Origin: Stercoripulliclostridium_A sp964480195
Lineage (GTDB): Bacteria; Bacillota; Clostridia; Christensenellales; DTU072
Reading direction: 5' to 3'
NCBI GenBank assembly: GCA_964480195.1
Contig: CAYZOJ010000002.1
Location: 1 to 64,000 of the forward strand
DNA: 64,000 nt
Shown here: piece by piece, positions 57,101 through 64,000 of the stretch
Numbering within the stretch: position 1 is the stretch's first letter
How the letters are laid out: each line of letters starts with the position of its first letter
The notes under the pieces: model-generated
Seen by the model: the letters and a program-made list of their open reading frames with translations, nothing else
Database searches by the model: none
What the model was told of the DNA's origin: nothing
Program-made: the position numbers and the translations under genes

Positions 57101-58667
57101 TCCGCACTCGAAGTATGGCTCGAAAGGGACGGCAGAACGATACGTAATTCCGACTCGTTCTCGGGAACCAACCTCAACGTCATCAGCATCTACAAGGACG
57201 ACGCAGTCGAAGAAACTCGTACCGCATACGCTCAACAAACGGCGAGAAACTACTTAACCACCGTCATCGGCGCAAGCGATAACGAAGTTCAGGGCGGTGA
57301 AGCGTACAACGCCAACACAGGTAAGATAACCATAACCAAGCTTGCAAAAGCCGATTACATCGTAAAGGTTCGCGCAACGGGTTATGAAAACGTAGAAATC
57401 GGCACGGCGAAGATTACCGATAAGGATTACTACTGGGATCTCGGCGAAATCATTCTCGAACCCAAGCGCGTACCCGCGTGGATAGCCGAAGAAAACGAGG
57501 GCACCAAGATGCTCCAAGGCTTGCGCGTACGTTTGGGCGCAGACATCCTCGACGAGTCCAGTACCGGTCATAACTCCGCGGAAGACGCGGGCTACACTGA
57601 GGACGGCGTACCGCTCAGCAAGTACTCCTTCTTGACGAGCCTCGGCGAAGGCACTCTTAACGCACTTCTCCATACCGCTACCGGTCAGGCGAGCAGTGCG
57701 ATAGGTAACGCTATAGGTAACGCGATAGGCGGTACCATCGGAAGCCTCGTAGGCAGTGCGGCAAGCAGTATACTCGGAAGCTTGTTCGGTAACATCGGCG
57801 GTGTGGACAGCACTTCGCAGTTTCTCGACGCAACCGGCAAACCGATATTCGTTCCGTGGACCAACTACGTCAACGGATACGAAGAGGGCGATAAGAACTC
57901 CTCCGACACCGTAACGTATATCGAAGCGTGGATTTCTTCCGACCTTATCAGCGATATAGTATTCTTAATCAACAACCTCCTTATGGACTACACCGGTTAC
58001 GGCAAAGTTTCTAAGGATCAGCGTTACACCTCGGCAGACCTCTCCAAGATACCCGACGGCACGGATGACGACGATGTATTGAAGCTCAACTTCAAGGGCG
58101 AATTCAGCGAAGAGCTCGATCACCTCTGGGGTAACTACATCTACGATACCCAATCCGACTACACCGAAATCTTGTACGAATCCGGCGGTAGATTCATAGG
58201 CAATATAGTATCGTTCTTGCTCGGCTCCTTCATATCCCTCTCCGATACGTGGATGAACATCATCCAGATGGTTCTCTACGAAATCGACGCGGTTATGGAT
58301 ATTCTCGACCAAGTAACCAGACTCCTTTCGCACATCTTCCCGTTCACCACGGGCTACTCGATGATTATTGATAAGGATCTCCCGGGCAGCCCGCTCGCAC
58401 AACAGACGGTCTACTCGACGGTTTGGGAACACGAAACGCAGTACGGCTATATGGATATGGAAAAGAAGACCGTTCGTCCCAACGCCATAACCAGCTCGTC
58501 GCGCGAATTGTACGAACCCAAGTTTGACGAAAGCATACTCGGCACCGTCAATGCGGGTCAAAGCCAATATAACTATAAGATTAACGACGTAACCGTTTCG
58601 TCCGATAACCCGCTCGGCAAGATAGTCGGACAGCGCTCGACCGACGTCAAAGACCTCGTACAAAACG
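39155..58667 (+). CDS. giant modular surface lipoprotein, 5' part (gene continues across the gap)
   Basis: The first 6,504 codons of one gene. The signal peptide (MKKGLIYKLVLVILIASLAL) ends with lipobox LFAC, Cys25 lipidated. An acidic tether follows. Then, to about residue 5150, comes an array of ~14 divergent beta-rich modules of about 320 residues, each with a strand motif like YIDGDIYAYMD or LYVDLSGLGFP, joined by acidic or Asn-Ala-Ser linkers. Two insertions interrupt the array: a helical one (about 1985-2190) and a duplicated ~150-residue unit (about 4305-4640). After the array come glycine-rich zippers (about 5500-5545 and 6165-6215) and carboxypeptidase-regulatory-like domains (about 5605-5800). 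ATG 39155 has AAGGAG ten bases upstream. I do not recognise the array family. It is probably membrane-tethered outside the cell; adhesion or lipid handling are guesses. Confidence 0.93.
45100..45730 (+). other. helical insertion within the module array of the giant protein
   Basis: About 210 residues between modules 6 and 7 switch from strands to charged helices (ADEYYYALRGIYATHIETLA, DDEQKTNLIKGLRAIRIEEI, VANYEYLLHGMLTTLEGEQ). The segment looks like a helical bundle or coiled stalk and has no recognised family. Confidence 0.5.
52075..53070 (+). repeat. tandemly duplicated ~150-residue insertion module
   Basis: Two consecutive units share the order: aromatic strand (YVRYLVYDAETIF / NVFYYVYNPLDFY), helix (RKQYALAIIEAINTRLKDRY / KKALAEKLLLVISDYFHEGE), YT strand, DGV-like turn, then K-V-I strand (YKQYKVIVAVAYESSKLDLS / VGYKVIMGTSSDKSMFNV). 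It is inserted between array modules 12 and 13. Confidence 0.55.
55650..55790 (+). other. glycine-zipper-like hydrophobic segment 1
   Basis: Encodes IISAVGNAIGGGVAG followed by TIINAVWGVAGDAVSTWIADLLGDF. Small residues recur every three to four positions in an otherwise hydrophobic stretch, a pattern of packed or membrane-inserting helices. Confidence 0.55.
55975..56560 (+). other. carboxypeptidase-regulatory-like (prealbumin-like) domains
   Basis: Two consecutive domains: GNVNHYNKATGEYEPVAGAK with TYTDSDGDYSFINVAIGTYN and VKITCDGYNTL, then LKGQVKYESSKG with GTTDSEGNYSGTL. The T-DxxGxYxFxxVxxGxYxVxxxxxGY pattern is typical. A third degenerate copy (ITITKLAKADYIVKVRATGY) occurs near 57320-57380. 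These usually act as rigid spacers in surface proteins. Confidence 0.75.
57650..57805 (+). other. glycine-zipper-like hydrophobic segment 2
   Basis: Encodes SSAIGNAIGNAIGGTIGSLV followed by GSAASSILGSLFGNIGG, a regular Gly/Ala/Ser spacing over ~37 residues. It is followed at 58190-58340 by another hydrophobic stretch (GNIVSFLLGSFISLSDTWMN). Confidence 0.6.
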
Positions 58668-58822
58668 NNNNNNNNNNNNNNNNNNNNNNNNNNNNNNNNN
58701 NNNNNNNNNNNNNNNNNNNNNNNNNNNNNNNNNNNNNNNNNNNNNNNNNNNNNNNNNNNNNNNNNNNCTCGGCAAGATAGTCGGACAGCGCTCGACCGAC
58801 GTCAAAGACCTCGTACAAAACG
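58613..58822. other. assembly gap (100 N) flanked by identical 55-bp ends
   Basis: Positions 58668-58767 are exactly 100 N. The 55 bases before the gap (58613-58667, beginning CTCGGCAAGATAGTC) are repeated exactly after it (58768-58822). The simplest reading is two contigs whose ends overlap but were scaffolded with a fixed-size gap. Removing 155 bases restores a continuous frame (VKDLVQN then AGILDAGDN). Confidence 0.9.
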
Positions 58823-61800
58823 CGGGTATCCTCGACGCGGGCGACAATCTTGTAGGCTATAACTACACGACGGGCGGATACTTTAAGAACGCACTCGAAA
58901 CCACGGTTCAAACGACTGCCGAATTCGACGACGACGGCGAAATGCTCAACGGCTACAAGCGCGAACTCGACTTTATAGATAAGTCCGCGTACGTCAAGAT
59001 CGCATTGAACAACGGCGTCGATACGTTGCTCGACAGAATCGTCATCTTCGTCAACGGAGCTTCGTACACCAATACGAACCTCGGTATGATCAAGGATGAT
59101 ACAAACTATATGGTCAACGCGACCGAGCTTCGTGCGGATACCGTACTTTACGACGAGAACGGCGACTTCCTTGACGACCACTACAAAGCGGTTCAGGAAA
59201 TGCTCGACAGATGGATAAGCAGTAACACCGTAAACTCCTATGTCGTCATCTCCGACTACAAGTACTGGACGACCGAAACCGGCACGACCTATAAACGCCT
59301 CGTCGGTAAGACCTACGTAAGAGACGTTTACGGACACTTCGACGCGGAAGACTTCGCGTACGGCGACATCAGCTGGATGGTTTCGGAAAACACCTACAAC
59401 GACGATTTCGTAGTCGAAAAGGTAAATTACGCATACGCCAGCCGTTATCCGCTCGGAAAAGACGCGAATGGCAACGTATACCTCAAGTACGACACTCCGC
59501 TTCAAGATATGCCGTACGTACAAGCACGTCGTATCCTCTCGGCAAAAGACGATAGGTTCATGGAGATAGACATCAACAATACCGGACTTTACATGCGCTC
59601 GGTATCGGCTATCAACAACGATCTCTACAACTCCGTCGGCGGAGGTACCTCGGGTATGGCGGAAACGGTAATGCAACCGCCTCAAAAGATTGTCTTCCAC
59701 GATCCGTATAACATTCTCGACTTTACCGCATACGGCGGTACTTGGGCGGAAGCCAACGGCGGTGTAAGACACAACGTCAACTCCGACGGCACATACTCCG
59801 TAACCAACATCAAAGACGTTTTGCCTAACCGCGCTTACGCAACGTTCGCGGACGGCACCTCGGACGGCTCTGCCGGCGTCGAGATGTACTGGGATTTCAA
59901 TATGCTCAGTATGATTCCGACCGAGAACGGCACTCGCGGATACATCAAGGGCTATGTCGGCGAAGAAACGTACAGCAAGACCGCGACCGGCGACGTAACG
60001 TACATCGAAGCAGTCGTCGAAGGCGGACTCCTGGTAGACGGCGATTCGGTTGTCAAGATGAAGGAGCAACCCGAACGCAACACGCAGGATAAGACGTTGT
60101 TCGCGCTCGACAAGGATAACACCACCGCGCAAATAGTGCTCCCCGAAATCGATCCGTTGACGTTCGATAAGGAAGAGTACCTTGCAAGCCTCCCGACCAA
60201 ACTCGTTTACACAGCCAAGATGCGTTACGAGCAGGACGGCAGTTACCAGAAGTTCAACATCTACGGCGAAGAAACCGATTACGTCCTCAAGAGATACGTA
60301 TTCAACGACGTATCTTGGGATATCGACGAATCGACCATCTCTTACGACGGCACCCCGACGGTTGTCAAACTCACATACCGCTTTGTCCCGACTGCGGATA
60401 AGAACGGCACTACGTTGGGTTCCGCGTCCGAGAAGGTTACCGTCGAAGTACCCGTAAGCGTACGCAACTGCGTCGCGACCGACGTAACAAGACTTTCCGC
60501 CGAAGAGTACTTAAAACTCGTATACCTCAAGGGTAGCGACTCGACGGGTACCGCGATTGCGGTTATCAACGATAAGACCGTCGAAGGCACCGTAAACCTC
60601 GCGACCGTAACCGAGTTTAGCGAGATAACCGTCGAAGACTTTACCGCAAACGTAAAGAGATTCGGAAGCTTCACCGAGTTCGCAGGCACGATGACGGGCG
60701 TAACCTACCGTTACGACTCCGTACACGACGTACTCTATGCGATTTACGAAGGCGTAAGCAGAGATGACTTCGAACTCTACCTCGCTTATTATGAAGAAAA
60801 CGGCGTCAAGACGTACTCCGCAAACAACTCCGACAGTATCGGATCGCTCTCCGAGGGCGACACCGTATACGCCGTCGAAGGATACGTCAACGACTACGTG
60901 GCAGCCCTCACCGAAGAGGACGGCAAACACATCATCACCGTCAACCCGATCTATGACACGGATATCTACTCCAAGTTGAAGTCCGTAAAATGGATTGACA
61001 TCACGGTAGACGTAACAGACAGAAGCAACAAACCTACTGGCGAAACCGATACGATAGAACGTTGGAGCGTCGTTTCTGTTGACGCGTCCGAGATCCAAAA
61101 GATCGACTTCAACGCAACCGAACACGATCTCTACACCGTATACTTCATCGTCAAGGACAGCCTCGGCAACGAACAAGAAATCCCCGTCAGCGTAAAAGTC
61201 CTTCCGAAACTCATCGTCAAGGACAACCTCGCCGAAACGATTACCGATAGGGTACTCACTCCGTTCGATACTCGCAAGACTGATTCCGTCGCTCTTACCT
61301 ACAAGAAGACCGCGGACGGCGTAGGCACGATGACTTTGGGACTCTTTACCGAGAAAGATACGACGTTGCTCCAATACCCCGACTTCACGGGTATGACGGG
61401 TTCCGCGGTTACCGCATGGCCTACCGATATAATTAAGAATTACGGCACCGTCGCCGAATACACGGGCGCAAGAAGCGGTATCACCGTTTACGAGGACGGT
61501 AACGTAACTTATATCGCGGTAGAGGGCGTCAGCCTCAACGCGTTCAGAACGTATAAGAACAAGCTCGAAGATCAAGGCACAATCACGGTGGTTTCGGAAG
61601 ACAGACTCGAAAACTTCTCCTCCATCGCTTCCGGAACCGGCGTGTACGTTGCAAGAGGCTCGTTGAACGTCTTCAAACTGCCTACGAGCATACAAATCGG
61701 CTACGGCACCGACGCCGACCACGTATACCACGAGATGACCATTTACGAAGGCAAAGACTTCGTATGGGTTGCCGACAGCGCGGATAAACTCCGTTACGAC

Positions 61801-64000
61801 TACTCGGCGGAAGGCGATTCTTGGACTTATACTTGGACTGCAAGAATAGGTTCCGGCGTCAATATGCAAGAGCTCACGGTAGACTACACCGTCAACAAGC
61901 GCGTACCCAAGAACGTTGAACAAATCACCGTCTATCCGTACAGTGCGTATTACGTCAACGGCGCGCAAGTCAAGGACAACGCGTGCGAGCTCTCCGATAT
62001 GCAAAACGTAACGTTTGCGGACGGAAACAAGGTATCTACCAAGGTATACTTCCGCATGGACGGCGAATCGTGGGCAGGCAAGATTGACGGCACCCGAGTC
62101 GTAATCGACGGCATCGAGTATATGACGGACGTCAAGTTCGTAGATCCTTCGTTCGACGGTAGCTGGTACTTCGCGGACGTACTCCTCTACGACGACGTAT
62201 TCGGCTCCTGCCTCATCAAGAACGTACGTATCGTAATGACGAGAAGCACGATTTCGTCCCTCGTCATCCCCGCACCCGAAAACGCAATCTACGTCTACGA
62301 CGCCGATAACGGTATCGAGGCGTACCTCGCGCAAGAAGGTATCAAAGCTAAGATTCACCAAATCGCTAACAACACCATCGGCACCGACGCGTTCGAGATA
62401 GTATCTTGGCGTTATGTCGACGAAGACGGCTTCAAAGATTCCTACACCTATGTCGGCGACGATGTACCGCAAATCAAGGTACTCATCGGCAACAAAGGCT
62501 ACAAGGCAGGTAAACACATCTGGACGCAGGAAGTAACCGTAACTCTCGACCAAAAGGTACTCCCCGCCAAGGTCATCGACAAAGTCAACGACGTTACCGC
62601 GGAAATGCTCAACGGCTATATCCTCGAAAACGCAAACGGCGTATACACGTTGAGTATCGCGGATCCGTTCAAGTTCGAAATGCCCGAAACCTTAAGCGTA
62701 ACCTTCGAGGACGGCACCACGGGTATCGTTCCCGTATCGTTCGACTTCGGCGATAACGCGGTAGACTTCTACAAGGCGACCGACGGCATTTCCGGCACGA
62801 TGACTCTCGGAACAATGCCCAACAACAAGGTAACCTTGGACGTAACGTACGTAAACAAGAATCCGAGAACGCAAATCGAAGTAACCTACTACAAAGACGC
62901 CGACGGCAAGGAAGTATTCGATACCTTCGAGTACAACGCATTCGACAGTATCACGCTTCCGAAATACGCTAAATTCACCGTCAACGGCACTCTCGAAAAG
63001 AACGTCTACGACGTAATTTGGGATTCCGTAGAGGCTTACACGACGGCAGGCGGTAAAGTCAAGGCGACAAGCCTTATCGGCGACCCCGTATTCGGCTATC
63101 TCACCAAGGTTGTCGAACTCACGATTCACGCCGAAAGCATATTCGACTACGAGTTGCCTTCTTCCGTCAACGTCAATCCTTATAATATGAGCGCGCTCGG
63201 CACTCTCCTTGGTATAACCGGCGATATGTTGCCCGTAACCACCGTCGTAAACGGCGTAAGATACCAAAAGGATTTGAGCGTCAAGTATCCCGAAATCCAC
63301 GTCGATTATCGCAAGACGACGACGCACCTTACCAATATCGAGGTAGGCGTTACCAATGACTTCGGCGGAGTAAACAAGATTGTCGATTCCCGCGGCAACG
63401 TCATCGGAACCTCCCTCGAAATTCGTCAAGAACTCCCCGTAACGGTAGTCGTCGAAAGTCGCGTGGCGGTAGGCGTCAAGACTTGGTTCACGACGGAAAG
63501 CACCAATATTACCGGCAGTATCTACGAGCCCATCGACTTCGAAACCCTCGGCAGAGCTACCGTAATCGCAATAGGCAAGGGCAAGAACACCGCGGCTAAG
63601 TTGCTCTCCGGCAAAGCTACCCTCGCCGAAGCTCTCGCAACCGCCACCAAGTGTGAAGAAAGCGTATGGCCCGCCGAAATCAAGAATTGGAGCGAAGTAG
63701 CCGACTCCGCAAAAGCTAACGGACAAATCGAAGCCGTCTACTACTCCGAAACCGAAAGAACTTATTACGTATGCTACCGCGGAGACGTCGACCTCGGTCT
63801 TGTAGAGAGTGCCCTCATTAAAGCGGGTGCCGAAGCGACCACGGGTGCGGATTGCATTTCCTACTTCTCGGAAGGCAACGTAATGATACAAGCAAAAGCA
63901 TTCGAAGAGGGCGTAACGGTACTCTTCGAGAATGCGGAAGAAGAAAAATACGATATCGAATGGGATACCTCTTCGTTGAACTACACCTACGCAGGCGGTA
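58768..64000 (+). CDS. giant modular surface lipoprotein, 3' part (open at the window end)
   Basis: Continuation of the same gene in frame 1 of this side, starting LGKIVGQRSTDVKDLVQN, the residues with which the 5' part ends. It is open to 64000 without a stop, adding about 1,726 unique codons and making at least 8,230 in all. The content is extracellular beta domains with the W-D...Y-x-G signature (VSWDIDESTISYDGT, VIWDSVEAYTTAGG, IEWDTSSLNYTYAGG) typical of Ig/MBG-like surface repeats, alternating with a ~90-residue alpha/beta unit seen three times. The C-terminus, with any anchor (LPXTG, SLH or other), lies outside the window. Confidence 0.9.
60607..63903 (+). repeat. three dispersed ~90-residue alpha/beta repeats in the 3' part of the giant gene
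   Basis: Copies at about 60607-60888, 61418-61668 and 63667-63903. The shared order is a short helix, a strand with YRYDSVHDVLYAIYEGV / ITVYEDGNVTYIAVEGV / AVYYSETERTYYVCYRGD, a helix (RDDFELYLAYYEENG / LNAFRTYKNKLEDQG / DLGLVESALIKAG), then a strand ending G-x-x-VYVA. A more distant copy may lie before the gap near 56705-56990. Confidence 0.55.

Noticed and set aside
58768..58822. The 55-bp repeat around the gap as a biological tandem duplication
   Set aside because: An exact duplicate abutting a run of exactly 100 N is better explained by unmerged overlapping contig ends.
60511..62553. 680-codon minus-strand open frame, and similar frames at 58573-60132 and 62692-63891
   Set aside because: The plus-strand continuation of the giant gene carries Ig-like motifs over the same DNA; the antisense products have no family features, and one of them reads through the N run.

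Overview
The window looks like a metagenome-assembled scaffold from an uncultured, monoderm, gut-type Clostridia (Bacillota). The evidence is: lipoproteins with Gram-positive-style signal peptides, AGGAGG-type ribosome binding sites, sigma-A promoters (TTGACA/TATAAT with 16-17 bp spacers), a B. subtilis-like mini-RNase III / rlmB / sigH / cysE / cysS neighbourhood, DIP1984, DUF6320 and EFR1 family proteins, and a run of exactly 100 N. A Christensenellales-like lineage is a guess from gene content only.

Layout. 0.2-3.2 kb: an AraC regulator divergent from a MATE exporter overlapping a hexapeptide acetyltransferase. 3.3-8.0 kb: an L-arabinose operon (FGGY kinase, araA, araD) with a radical SAM gene coupled to its end. 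8.2-10.1 kb: a small lipoprotein, an orphan protein with a leaderless-type promoter, a multi-hairpin repeat element and an initiator tRNA. 10.2-20.2 kb: an SDR fused to a zinc-ribbon-like tail, an EFR1 flavodoxin/ferredoxin, a two-component system, a leaderless ABC-F ATPase, an XRE-AAA-nuclease-like ATPase preceded by 11-bp tandem repeats, an esterase and a ZIP transporter. 20.5-25.3 kb: DIP1984, a heterodimeric ABC exporter and a YbjN protein. 25.3-32.6 kb (minus strand): a housekeeping block of DUF6320, cysS, cysE, a membrane protein, ychF, a sigH-like sigma factor, rlmB and mrnC. 32.8-38.8 kb: an Ig-like/transglutaminase lipoprotein followed by a mutarotase-like / ROK / PIG-L set likely acting on amino sugars.

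39.2-64.0 kb is the striking part: one giant gene that begins with a strong promoter, a structured leader and a lipobox signal peptide and is still open at the window edge. The 100-N gap at 58668-58767 is flanked on both sides by the same 55 bp. Merging these overlapping contig ends gives one uninterrupted frame of at least 8,230 residues. Its N-terminal two thirds is an array of about 14 divergent beta-rich modules (roughly 1 kb each) joined by acidic/Asn-Ala-Ser linkers. After the array come a glycine-rich zipper segment, carboxypeptidase-regulatory-like domains, a second zipper, and then Ig-like beta domains interleaved with a repeated alpha/beta unit of about 90 residues. I do not recognise the array family. 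It is the best candidate here for an undescribed cell-surface system.
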